Shown piece after piece: positions 17,699 to 25,998 of a stretch of DNA of 64,000 nt. The stretch comes from an uncultured Clostridia bacterium. Lineage in GTDB: Bacteria; Bacillota; Clostridia; Christensenellales; Borkfalkiaceae. The DNA lies in contig CALWCE010000010.1 of the NCBI GenBank assembly GCA_944376295.1, positions 1 to 64,000 on the forward strand, written 5' to 3'. A program made the translations under genes and the position numbers. Each line of letters begins with the position of its first letter. Positions within the stretch are counted from its first letter, which is position 1. Below the pieces are notes generated by a model. That model ran no database searches and was not told the origin of the DNA. It saw only the letters and a program-made list of their open reading frames with translations.

Positions 17699-18274
17699 AT
17701 GTATCCGAAACCGCGTTTTTCGGGCAGGCGGCTCGCCGTATTGGGCATACTTGCGGCGCTCTCGCTCGCCGTTCATACCATCGAATCGGCATTCCCGCCC
17801 CTTTTCGGCATCCCTGGGGCTAAGCTCGGGCTTTCTAATCTCTTTTCCATGCTCGCGCTCGTCGTCTACGGTCCGTTCGATGCCCTCCTCATCTTGCTTG
17901 CAAGGACGCTCCTCGGCGCCTTCATTGCAGGGAATGCTTCCTCGCTCCTCTTTTCGCTCTCGGGCGGCGGTGCGGCGCTGCTTGTCTCCATCCTGCTCCT
18001 ATATTTTGCCCTGCCGCGGGTGAGCTATCTTGCCGTCAATATCGCGGCGGCGGTCATTCACAACACCGTGCAGGTCGCCGTGTTTGTGTGGGAGACTTCC
18101 ACTCCTGCGAACTTCTCCCTTCTCCCCTACTTTGCCCTCGTCGGCGTGCTCTCGGGCGCTGCCGTCGCGGCGGTCGGGCTGCTGCTTTTCAGGCGCATCC
18201 CCGAACGCATCTTTTATCCCGATCATAAACGATCCGATCCACAACGATCCGATCCGCCAGGAGGTATTTCTTGA
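17699..18274 (+). CDS. Gx transporter family membrane protein (Hpre_diP_synt_I family)
   Basis: 191 residues with five or six hydrophobic segments and a GIPGAKLGLSNLFSMLAL motif typical of this family. Members sit beside rnf, apbE and NusG domain II genes, as here. The family name refers to heptaprenyl diphosphate synthase component I, but the protein looks like a small-molecule transporter S-component; the role may be flavin or quinone supply to Rnf (inference). The start codon follows the promoter almost directly. The stop overlaps the TTG start of rnfC. Confidence 0.78.
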   Translation: MYPKPRFSGRRLAVLGILAALSLAVHTIESAFPPLFGIPGAKLGLSNLFSMLALVVYGPFDALLILLARTLLGAFIAGNASSLLFSLSGGGAALLVSILLLYFALPRVSYLAVNIAAAVIHNTVQVAVFVWETSTPANFSLLPYFALVGVLSGAAVAAVGLLLFRRIPERIFYPDHKRSDPQRSDPPGGIS

Positions 18275-19563
18275 AAGCGATCCAAGGCAAACGCCTGTTT
18301 GCGGGCATCCATCCGCACGGCAGGAAACAACTTTCGAGCGGCAGAGCCCTCGAACAGCTCCCCCCGCCCGAGGAAGTGTGCATCTCCCTCTCGCAGTCGC
18401 TGGGGCGGCCCGCCCTTCCCTGTGTCGAGAAGGGCGCCAAGGTAAAACGCGGCGAGTGCATCGCAAAAGCGGACGGAGCAATTTCTTCCGACGTCTTTGC
18501 GAGCATCGCGGGGGAAGTCATCGACATCCGCACGATGACGGCGCAGGGCGGCGGCGAAGAGACCTTCCTCGTCATCAAAGCCGATCAAAGCGGCGAGGAA
18601 TTCCGTTTCCCCGCCCTCTCCGACCCCACGCCCGAAGAGATCAGAGCCCGCGTGAAAGAGTGCGGCATCGTGGGTTTGGGCGGTGCGGGCTTCCCGACCG
18701 CGGTCAAGCTCTCCCCTCCCTGCCCCGTCGATACCCTCATCTTGAACGGCGCGGAGTGCGAGCCCTACCTCACCTGCGATCACAGGCTCATGCTCGAATT
18801 TACAGATGAGATCGTCCGCGGCGCGCGCTATCTGAAGCAGGCGCTCGACTGTAAGCGCATCATCATCGGCATTGAAGATAACAAGCCCGACTGCATTTCT
18901 GCATTCGAACGCTATCCCGATATCGCCGTCGTCCGCCTTCGGAAGCAATACCCGATGGGCGGCGAAAAACAGCTCGTCTATTCCGCAACGGGCAGAAAGA
19001 TACGCCCCGGGAAGCTCCCCGCTGATGCGGGCGTCGTCGTGCAGAACGTCGCGACCGCCTTTGCGGTGTGCGAAGCCGTCGAGCAGGGCAAGCCGCTCTA
19101 TGAGCGCGCCGTTACCGTATCGGGAGGAGCGGTCAACGAGCCCAAGAACGTCTGGACGCCTGTGGGGACGCCGCTTTCCGCGCTCGTCTCGTTTGCGGGC
19201 GGCGAAAAGACCTCTCCTTCCAAGATCGTTCAGGGCGGCCCCATGACGGGCATCGCGCTCCCTTCCTACGACTTTTATACGCACAAGACGACTTCGGGCG
19301 TGCTGTTGCTCGACGAAAAGGAAGCTTCCCTTTCGGAGCCTTCGCCGTGCTTAAGCTGCGGCAAATGCGCGGACGCCTGCCCCATGCTTCTCATGCCTAT
19401 GCAGACGGACTTTTATGCCGAAGCGGGAGACTATGAGGCGGCGGCAAAGCAGGGCGGCGCGCTCCACTGCATCGAATGCGGTGTCTGCGCCTATGTCTGC
19501 CCCGCCCGCCGTCCGCTCATTCAGAGCATCCGTAAGACCAAACAGGAGATGAGGAAAAAATGA
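18271..19563 (+). CDS. rnfC: Rnf complex subunit C
   Basis: 430 residues. Peripheral NADH/ferredoxin-side subunit. TTG start chosen because CAGGAGG lies 6 nt upstream and the TTG overlaps the preceding TGA. An N-terminal SLBB/barrel-sandwich region precedes GIVGLGGAGFPTAVKL (nucleotide binding) and NGAECEPYLTCDHRLM. Two 4Fe-4S motifs stand near the C-terminus: CLSCGKCADACP and CIECGVCAYVCP. Start of a tightly overlapped rnfCDGEAB operon. Confidence 0.95.
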   Translation: MKAIQGKRLFAGIHPHGRKQLSSGRALEQLPPPEEVCISLSQSLGRPALPCVEKGAKVKRGECIAKADGAISSDVFASIAGEVIDIRTMTAQGGGEETFLVIKADQSGEEFRFPALSDPTPEEIRARVKECGIVGLGGAGFPTAVKLSPPCPVDTLILNGAECEPYLTCDHRLMLEFTDEIVRGARYLKQALDCKRIIIGIEDNKPDCISAFERYPDIAVVRLRKQYPMGGEKQLVYSATGRKIRPGKLPADAGVVVQNVATAFAVCEAVEQGKPLYERAVTVSGGAVNEPKNVWTPVGTPLSALVSFAGGEKTSPSKIVQGGPMTGIALPSYDFYTHKTTSGVLLLDEKEASLSEPSPCLSCGKCADACPMLLMPMQTDFYAEAGDYEAAAKQGGALHCIECGVCAYVCPARRPLIQSIRKTKQEMRKK

Positions 19564-20627
19564 CAAAGCAAGCGGAACAGACAACTCAGGTCGCCGTCTC
19601 CGTCCCTCCCCACATCCGCGGGAGGCGCACGACGCGCGGCATCATGCTCGACGTCGCCATTGCGCTTCTGCCTTCGGCGGTGATGGCGTGCGTCTATTTT
19701 CACCTCTATGCCCTCATGCTGCTCCTCGTGTGCATCGCGGGGGCGGTCGCAACGGAGTTTGTTTATTATTTTGTCGCAAAGGGCGGATTTGCGAAGAAGT
19801 GCAGTCGGGCGGGAGAAGTCGTAAAGAGCTGGACGCGGCAGTTTGACTGCACTTCCGTCGTCACGGGGCTCATCTTAGCGCTCATTTTGCCCGCTTACAC
19901 CGAGTGGTATGAAGCGCTGCTCGGCTCGGTGTTTGCGATCGCGCTCGTGAAGATGCTCTTCGGCGGCACGGGCAAAAACCTCGTCAACCCTGCGGCGGCG
20001 GGGCGCGTCTTCCTCTTTATCAGCTTCTCGCTCTCGGCGGGCGCGCTGCTCGTCGACGGCACGCTGACGACGGGCTCCACCTATCTTTCGGGTACGCTCC
20101 TTTCGGAAGGAGCGCTCTCGGGCGGCTCCTCCTATCAGGAGACCATCGAGCTTTCGCTTTTGCAGCTCTTTCTCGGCAATGGCGTTGCAACGGCAGCCAT
20201 CGGCGAAACGTGCAAGGCGGCGATCTTTGCGGGCTACCTCTATCTCGTCGTCCGCAAGGTCATCAAGTGGTGGCAGCCCCTCCTTTGCATCGCGCTCTCG
20301 GGCTTTGTTTCGGTATGCCTTGCGGCAACGGGCGGCACGTTCGACATCACGCTCTTCCCCGATTACTGCCTTTCGGGCGGGCTCGTGTTCGGCGCAGTGT
20401 TTATGGCGACGGACTATGTCACTTCCCCCAAAGGTACTTATGGGCAGCTTGTCTACTATGTAGCGCTGGCACTTCTCACCGCGATTTTGAGGCACTTTAC
20501 CCATATCGAGATCATGTCCTTCACCATCCTTCTGATGAACCTTTTAACGCCTCTCATCGATACCTACATCGTGCGCAGGCCCTTCGGTTATAAGCGGGAG
20601 AAGAAGGCAAAGGAGGCAGTCAGATGA
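19560..20627 (+). CDS. rnfD: Rnf complex subunit D
   Basis: 355 residues, integral membrane, about ten spans. Carries FMN bound covalently to a threonine in other Rnf complexes. The exact threonine is not certain here; the TTGSTYLSGT stretch near 170 is the probable region. The conserved FMATDYVTSP-type segment is present as FMATDYVTSPKGTYGQ. Start and stop both overlap neighbours by 4 nt, showing translational coupling. Confidence 0.93.
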   Translation: MTKQAEQTTQVAVSVPPHIRGRRTTRGIMLDVAIALLPSAVMACVYFHLYALMLLLVCIAGAVATEFVYYFVAKGGFAKKCSRAGEVVKSWTRQFDCTSVVTGLILALILPAYTEWYEALLGSVFAIALVKMLFGGTGKNLVNPAAAGRVFLFISFSLSAGALLVDGTLTTGSTYLSGTLLSEGALSGGSSYQETIELSLLQLFLGNGVATAAIGETCKAAIFAGYLYLVVRKVIKWWQPLLCIALSGFVSVCLAATGGTFDITLFPDYCLSGGLVFGAVFMATDYVTSPKGTYGQLVYYVALALLTAILRHFTHIEIMSFTILLMNLLTPLIDTYIVRRPFGYKREKKAKEAVR

Positions 20628-21223
20628 GCGCGAAGTCCTTCTTTCGGAGCACTGCTTTCAAGTGCATCGTCGTGCTTCTCTCCATCGTTCTTTTATGCTC
20701 CGTCTTCCTCACCATCTGCAATGCGCTCTTTTATGTGTCGGACGACGAACGGCTCAACCGCGCGCTCTCCGAACTGTATGACGGCGAGAGCGTGACGACG
20801 GAGCTTGCTCCCGGGGCGGATGCTTTGGGGAACGGTGAACAAGTCGGCCGCGCCGTCATCCTCGCCGCCCGTACCGTCACGAGCGACAATCATGCGGGCG
20901 ACTGGCTCATCCAGGTCAAGGGGCTCGACGGTTACAACGGCGGCACTGTTACCTGCTGGGTGGTCATCGAGACGCAGGAAAATGCCGTTTCGGGCGTGGG
21001 CGCCGTTTCCATTTCCTCCAACGAGGGGCAGTCGTACATCGGCCGCATCACGCAGGATTTCTTGAACGGGTTCTCGGAAAATTTCACGGGCGAGAATTAT
21101 CCAGATGGGATGGTCTCGAGCGGTGCGAGCTACTCTTCGACCGCCATTCGAAACGCCGTGAACGGCGCGCTCGACTATGTCGGCAATGCGCTCGAAGAGA
21201 GCGGGGAGGCGGAACATGAATAA
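20624..21223 (+). CDS. rnfG: Rnf complex subunit G, serine at the FMN site
   Basis: 199 residues. One N-terminal membrane span (~12-32) and an extracytoplasmic FMN-binding domain. In most RnfG proteins ApbE links FMN to the last threonine of an S-G-A-T motif preceded by aspartate. Here the motif reads VSSGASYSST, so the acceptor would be serine and the expected preceding aspartate is methionine. The following SSTAIRNAVNGAL is normal for the family, so alignment is not in doubt. Coupled to rnfD and overlaps rnfE by 8 nt. Confidence 0.93.
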   Translation: MSAKSFFRSTAFKCIVVLLSIVLLCSVFLTICNALFYVSDDERLNRALSELYDGESVTTELAPGADALGNGEQVGRAVILAARTVTSDNHAGDWLIQVKGLDGYNGGTVTCWVVIETQENAVSGVGAVSISSNEGQSYIGRITQDFLNGFSENFTGENYPDGMVSSGASYSSTAIRNAVNGALDYVGNALEESGEAEHE

Positions 21224-21884
21224 GTACAAAAAGATCTTTTTAAACGGCGTTATCTTTTCCAACCCCACCTTTGTGCTCGTGCTCGGCACCTGCCCGACGC
21301 TCGGACTCATCTCTTCCGCCATGTCCGCAATGTCGATGGGCCTTTGCATCATCGTCATCCTGACACTCAGCAACGTGCTCATTTCGGCGATGCGCAAAGT
21401 CATCCCCAACGAGGTGCGCATCCCCTGCTATATCGTGCTCATCGCAACCCTCGTCACCCTCCTTCGCATGGTGCTCGAAAAGTTCCTGCCCGATATTTAC
21501 AGCGCGCTCGGCGGGTTTCTGGCGCTTATCGTCGTCAACTGCATCATTCTCGGGCGCGCGGAGGCGTTTGCCAACAAACACACCGTGCCCGAAGCCGCCA
21601 TGGATGGTCTTGCAAACGGCATCGGGTTTACCCTGGCGCTCACCTGCATGGGCATCGTGTGCGAGGTCCTGGGCTCGGGCTCCCTCTTCGGGGCAAAGTT
21701 TTGGGATTTCAGCATCGCTCTCTTTGCGCAGCCTGCGGGCTCCTTCATCATCTTCGGCCTCTCCATCGCCCTCTTCACCAAGGTGATGGACAGCGTGACG
21801 GGGAATTCACGGAGCAAACGGCAGGCGGAAGAGGCAAGACGCGCATTTGAAGCGCGCCGCGGCACCGCCGCAAAGGAGGCATAA
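21216..21884 (+). CDS. rnfE: Rnf complex subunit E
   Basis: 222 residues, about six membrane spans. The ATG at 21216 was chosen because MNKYKKIFLNG is the family N-terminus and GGGGAGG lies upstream inside rnfG. PTFVLVLGTCPTLG contains the membrane cysteine that, with one in RnfA, holds the intramembrane iron centre. Paralogous to RnfA. C-terminal basic tail of ~30 residues. Confidence 0.93.
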   Translation: MNKYKKIFLNGVIFSNPTFVLVLGTCPTLGLISSAMSAMSMGLCIIVILTLSNVLISAMRKVIPNEVRIPCYIVLIATLVTLLRMVLEKFLPDIYSALGGFLALIVVNCIILGRAEAFANKHTVPEAAMDGLANGIGFTLALTCMGIVCEVLGSGSLFGAKFWDFSIALFAQPAGSFIIFGLSIALFTKVMDSVTGNSRSKRQAEEARRAFEARRGTAAKEA

Positions 21885-21887
21885 CTT

Positions 21888-22487
21888 ATGGGAACTTTGA
21901 TCGCCATCGTCCTTTCGGCAGTTTTGACCGATAACTTCATCACGTCGCAGACGCTCGGCATCTGCCCCTTCCTCGGCGTTTCCAAAAAGACGAGCTCGGC
22001 GCTCGGCATGGGCGTTGCCGTCTCCATCGTCATGGCGCTCGCGACGCTCGTCACCTACGCCCTCTACGAATACCTCATGGTGCCGCTGGGCATCGCCTTC
22101 CTCGAGATCATCGTCTTCATCTTCGTCATCGCATCGCTCGTGCAGATGCTCGAAATGATCATCAAAAAGCTCTCCCCTTCTCTTTACAACGCAATGGGCA
22201 TCTATCTCCCCCTCATCACGACCAACTGCGCCGTTCTGGGCGTCACGGAGATGGTCATCGGCGATATGAGCTCGGTCATGGGAGAAGCCGCGATGAACCT
22301 CGGCTGGGCGGTCCTCTATGCCTTCCTCGCGGGCATCGGCTTTACGCTCGTCATGCTCATCATGAGCGGGCTTCGCGAAAAGCTCAACCGCTACCGCGTG
22401 CGCAAGGCGCTCTCGGGCTTCCCCATCTCGATGGTGACGGCAAGCTTCATCTGCATGGCGTTCACCGTGTTCAGCTACATTGCGTGA
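21888..22487 (+). CDS. rnfA: Rnf complex subunit A
   Basis: 199 residues, six spans. The TLGICPFLGVSK segment carries the conserved cysteine that pairs with RnfE, and NCAVLG is also typical. AAAGGAGG-type site just upstream of the ATG in the end of rnfE. Core membrane subunit of the ion-translocating path. Confidence 0.94.
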   Translation: MGTLIAIVLSAVLTDNFITSQTLGICPFLGVSKKTSSALGMGVAVSIVMALATLVTYALYEYLMVPLGIAFLEIIVFIFVIASLVQMLEMIIKKLSPSLYNAMGIYLPLITTNCAVLGVTEMVIGDMSSVMGEAAMNLGWAVLYAFLAGIGFTLVMLIMSGLREKLNRYRVRKALSGFPISMVTASFICMAFTVFSYIA

Positions 22488-22497
22488 GGAAAAGGAT

Positions 22498-23334
22498 ATG
22501 CAAAATTTACTTGTAACGCTCGGCACCGTCGATGCCGAGACCTGGAAAACGGTCGGCTGGGTGGCGCTCATCATCGCCGTCATCGCCGTCGTCATCGTGC
22601 TCCTCATTTTGCTCGTCGGCAAGGTGTTCCGCGTGGATACGGACGAGAAAGTGACGAAAATTTTGGAAAATCTTGCGGGCGCCAACTGCGGCGGCTGCGG
22701 CTGTTCGGGCTGCAGCGGGTTTGCGCAGAAGCTCGCCTCGGGCGAGGGAGACCTTTCAGCCTGCCATGTGACTTCCCCCGAAGGGAAGGCGGAGATCGCC
22801 AAACTCCTCGGCATCGAGCTCAAAGCGGAGGAGCGCACCGTTGCCGTCGTGCATTGCGCGGGCACTTCCGCCGTCCGCACCTTCCGCCCCGTCGGCGCTT
22901 CGACCTGCGCGGAGACAGCCGCCCTCTTCGGCGGCGACAAACTGTGCAAGGAAGGCTGCCTCGGCTGCGGAGACTGCACGGCGGTGTGCACGGAGAGCGG
23001 CGTTTATGTCGAGGACGGCGTTGCTCAGATCGATGCGGACAAGTGCCTCGGCTGCGGCGCGTGCATTCTGACCTGCCCCAAGCACGTCATCGGCCGCATC
23101 CCCGCCTCCGCGCCCGTCTATGTGGCGTGCTCCTCCCATTGTAGGGGCAAGGAAGTCATGGCGGCGTGCGACGCAGGCTGTATCGGCTGCGGGCTGTGCG
23201 CCAAAAAATGCCCTTCTTCCGCCATCACGATGAAGGACAACTTGCCCGTCATCGATTATGCGAAGTGCACGGGCTGCATGACTTGTGTGGAAGCCTGCCC
23301 CAAGAAGGTCATCAAAGCTCGTTTTGACGTTTGA
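22498..23334 (+). CDS. rnfB: Rnf complex subunit B (polyferredoxin)
   Basis: 278 residues. ATG at 22498 chosen over an upstream TTG because GAGGAA is correctly spaced. N-terminal membrane span (~20-43), a Fes-type cluster motif (NCGGCGCSGC), and four further cysteine motifs (CLGCGDCTAVC, CLGCGACILTCP, CIGCGLCAKKCP, CTGCMTCVEACP). Accepts electrons from ferredoxin at the membrane. Last gene of the operon, followed by a strong terminator. Confidence 0.94.
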   Translation: MQNLLVTLGTVDAETWKTVGWVALIIAVIAVVIVLLILLVGKVFRVDTDEKVTKILENLAGANCGGCGCSGCSGFAQKLASGEGDLSACHVTSPEGKAEIAKLLGIELKAEERTVAVVHCAGTSAVRTFRPVGASTCAETAALFGGDKLCKEGCLGCGDCTAVCTESGVYVEDGVAQIDADKCLGCGACILTCPKHVIGRIPASAPVYVACSSHCRGKEVMAACDAGCIGCGLCAKKCPSSAITMKDNLPVIDYAKCTGCMTCVEACPKKVIKARFDV

Positions 23335-23369
23335 TGTCGCTTAAAAACGCTTAAAAATCAAATGAGACA

Positions 23370-23408
23370 GGGCGCCGCCGCGGATTTTTTCCGCGGCGGC
23401 GCCCTTTT
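23370..23408. terminator. Terminator after rnfB
   Basis: A 14-bp perfect stem (GGGCGCCGCCGCGG) with an AT loop followed by TTTT. Works for rnfB and possibly for the opposed operon. Confidence 0.85.
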
Positions 23409-23417
23409 GTATCTTTC

Positions 23418-23891
23418 CTATTGTAATGTTCCGTCGGGCTCCCGATCTCCGCCCACGGGCATCACGACGACGCCGTGCGGGATGCAGGAGACGGGAGCTG
23501 ACGCCGTGTTTTCGATCGCGGGCATGTGCACGCAGTCGCGGCTCCACGAACAGTCCGCATCCGTCATTTCCGCCCGCCGCGCTTTTGTGTCGATCTCGAT
23601 GATGTTGAATCCCTTCTCCGTCGTGACGGTCACGAGAAGGAGACCGCCGTTTTCTTCCACGCGGACGCGGGATGTGTCTTCGATCGTATAACTCCCCTCT
23701 TCAAATTCGCAGAAAAAGACGCGCTCGTTTTTTACAAAGATCTCGACGCCCGTAAGCTGTTCCCGCTCGGGAAATATGACAAAGAACAAAAAGAGCGCCA
23801 ATAGGAGCAGCAAGATAAGGGCGTAGATGAGGATATCCCACCCCTTGAACCATGCGGCGCGTTTTGTTTGCTGCAGCTTTTCTCTGCTCAT
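23418..23891 (-). CDS. NusG domain II-containing membrane protein
   Basis: 157 residues. Basic N-terminus, one span at ~22-43, then a NusG_II beta domain with the conserved DCSWSRDCV cysteine pair and a PVSCIPHGVVV segment. Such proteins routinely accompany apbE, Gx transporter and rnf genes and are probably extracytoplasmic. The exact role is unknown; assistance in flavinylation or Rnf assembly is inference. Last gene of the operon that begins with DUF1934. Confidence 0.8.
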   Translation of the reverse strand: MSREKLQQTKRAAWFKGWDILIYALILLLLLALFLFFVIFPEREQLTGVEIFVKNERVFFCEFEEGSYTIEDTSRVRVEENGGLLLVTVTTEKGFNIIEIDTKARRAEMTDADCSWSRDCVHMPAIENTASAPVSCIPHGVVVMPVGGDREPDGTLQ

Positions 23892-23909
23892 GCTGTCCTC
23901 ATATCGGCG

Positions 23910-25049
23910 TTAAATCAAGACCGCCGTTCCGTATCCTGCGGTAAGCGAAAAACTTCCCTCGGGCGCGTTGGTATAGACGATCGGTTTGTCCCCGTCGAGC
24001 ACGACGAACCAAACGGTCTCGTCGATGGTCTTCACAAATTCTTTGGCGCGCTCTTCGCCCATCGCCATGAGGGAAGTCGTCAAGGCGTCGCAGCGGGCGG
24101 CGCTCTCTCCGAGCACGGTCGCCGTCACGATCCCCGCAACGTTTTTGCCGTCTTCCACATTGACGGGCATCATCGTCTCGGGGTCGATGATCTGGCTGTA
24201 CCGTGTGCCACCGATCTCATAGTAGAGCCCGTTGTCGGCGCTCGTCGAAAGGCAGGTATCCTGCACGTTTGCCGTGAGATAGCTGCCACTTTCGCGGGGA
24301 GCCAATACGGAGAGTTCGTAGTAGGCGCGGTCCTCTTTGTATTTCCCGACCGCCATACTGCTGCCGCTGAAACTGAAATAACCGTATTCAAACGCCCCCC
24401 AAAGCTCCTTCACGCGGTCGCAGGCATACCCTTTGGCAATGCCGCCAAAGTCCACTTTGAGGGTGTATCGGACGCCCTCTATCTCGACAGCCGCCCCTTC
24501 GGGCTTCTTCGCAAAATATCTTCCGTCCTCCTCCCAAAGTGCGATCAGGGGGAAATAGTCGGAAAGCTGCAAGAAGGCGGAAAGCTGCGCCTGCGTCGGC
24601 AGCGTTTCGGGAGCGGGTCCGCCCGCTTGAAAATCATAGAAGCCATACGCCTCCACGCTGTGATAGACGGAAGGATCGTAACAGCCGCCCGTCTCTTCAT
24701 AGAGCTGCTGCGCAAGGGAAAAAACTTCATAAGCGGCGCGATCGAGTTCCACCGTCTCCCCCGCTTCCGCTTCGTTGAAGGCGTAAACGCAGGAGCCTTC
24801 CTCCGTCACGGAAAGGCTTTGTTCCAGGTCTTTTAAGAGCGCTTCGGCTTCCTCTGAGGTGCGCACGGCTTCCTCTTCGGACGGCAGTCCCTCCGCGCCC
24901 GAAAACAGCCGAAGATCTGCGGTCGTGTGGAAGAAGTATCTCTTTTGAAAGCCCTGCCAGCTGCCTGTGTTTGCGCACGCGCTCAGGCAAAAAGTTCCCA
25001 TCAAAACGGTCGCGGCGAGCAAGCTCGCCGCGGCAAATGTTTTCTTCAT
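23910..25049 (-). CDS. apbE: FAD:protein FMN transferase lipoprotein
   Basis: 379 residues. Transfers FMN from FAD onto Ser/Thr of extracytoplasmic flavoproteins such as RnfG and RnfD. Starts MKKTFAAASLL with lipobox LSAC, so it is anchored outside. DFGGIAKGYACDRV and the SGSSMAVG loop are diagnostic, as is the C-terminal DALTTSLMAMGEE metal/substrate segment. No ribosome site is visible; the ATG lies 1 nt after the kinase stop, so translation is probably by coupling. Confidence 0.92.
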   Translation of the reverse strand: MKKTFAAASLLAATVLMGTFCLSACANTGSWQGFQKRYFFHTTADLRLFSGAEGLPSEEEAVRTSEEAEALLKDLEQSLSVTEEGSCVYAFNEAEAGETVELDRAAYEVFSLAQQLYEETGGCYDPSVYHSVEAYGFYDFQAGGPAPETLPTQAQLSAFLQLSDYFPLIALWEEDGRYFAKKPEGAAVEIEGVRYTLKVDFGGIAKGYACDRVKELWGAFEYGYFSFSGSSMAVGKYKEDRAYYELSVLAPRESGSYLTANVQDTCLSTSADNGLYYEIGGTRYSQIIDPETMMPVNVEDGKNVAGIVTATVLGESAARCDALTTSLMAMGEERAKEFVKTIDETVWFVVLDGDKPIVYTNAPEGSFSLTAGYGTAVLI

Positions 25050-25050
25050 A

Positions 25051-25998
25051 TCAGAGGCAGTCGTAGGCGTATTGCGCGGCGCCGTAAAGTCCCGCATCGT
25101 TTCCGAGTTCCGCACAGCGGATGTCGAGCGGCGCGTAGTTTTCCGAAACATACAGACGGGGATAGACATAATCGCGAAGGGGCTTTAAAAGCGTCTCCTT
25201 CTCCGCCGAAATGCCTCCGCCCAAGATGAACGCCTGCGGGCGAAGGATGGCGGAAAGGTTCAAAATACCCTCGCCGAGGTTGGCAACGAATTCGCGGATG
25301 ACCTTTTCCGCCGTTTCATCGCCTGCACGGAGCGCGTCGAACGCAGTCCTGCCGTCTACGTCGTCGAGCGTCTTGGCAAATTCCCACATCTTGCTCGTCA
25401 GTTCTGCCTGCATATTTTCGCGGGTGATCTCGATGAGAGCGCGGGCAGAGGCGTAAACTTCATAGCAGCCGCGCCTGCCGCAGGAACAAAGTTTGCCGTT
25501 CTGGCGGATGACCATATGACCGATCTCCGCGCCTGCGCTGCGGAACCCTTCGAACAGCTTGCCGCCGAGGATGATGCCGCCCCCGACGCCCGTGCCGATC
25601 GTGATGAGCACGCTGTCGGAATAATTCTTGCCTGCGCCGTACTTTGCTTCGCCGAGCGCCGCCGCGTTGGCATCGTTGGTGACGAAGACCTGCTTGCCCG
25701 TGCGTTCACGGATATACTTTGCAAGAGGAACGTCTTTCCAGTTGAAGTTGGTCCAATTGACGACGGTGCCTGTTTTGCTGTCGATAACGCCCGGCGAGCC
25801 GATGCCGATCGCCTGCACTTTGTCGAAGCCGACGCCCGCATTCTCCGCGACTTCCATCGCGAGGCGGGAAAGTTCGAATGCCGTTTCTTCGGCGGAACGG
25901 TCCGCCGAGGTCTTGACGCGCGTTTTGCCGAGCAGTTCGCCGTCCTTCAAGACGGCGCCTTTGGCGGACATGCCGCCCAGATCGATACCGATGATCAT
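25051..25998 (-). CDS. glcK: ROK-family glucokinase
   Basis: 315 residues. ATG at 25998 gives the ATP-binding start MIIGIDLGGMSAKGAV behind AAAGGAG. The ROK zinc motif CSCGRRGCYEVYAS and the sugar-binding region around NDANAAALGE are present. Probably phosphorylates glucose, though ROK kinases can use other hexoses. Start overlaps the rho stop by 4 nt. Confidence 0.85.
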   Translation of the reverse strand: MIIGIDLGGMSAKGAVLKDGELLGKTRVKTSADRSAEETAFELSRLAMEVAENAGVGFDKVQAIGIGSPGVIDSKTGTVVNWTNFNWKDVPLAKYIRERTGKQVFVTNDANAAALGEAKYGAGKNYSDSVLITIGTGVGGGIILGGKLFEGFRSAGAEIGHMVIRQNGKLCSCGRRGCYEVYASARALIEITRENMQAELTSKMWEFAKTLDDVDGRTAFDALRAGDETAEKVIREFVANLGEGILNLSAILRPQAFILGGGISAEKETLLKPLRDYVYPRLYVSENYAPLDIRCAELGNDAGLYGAAQYAYDCL

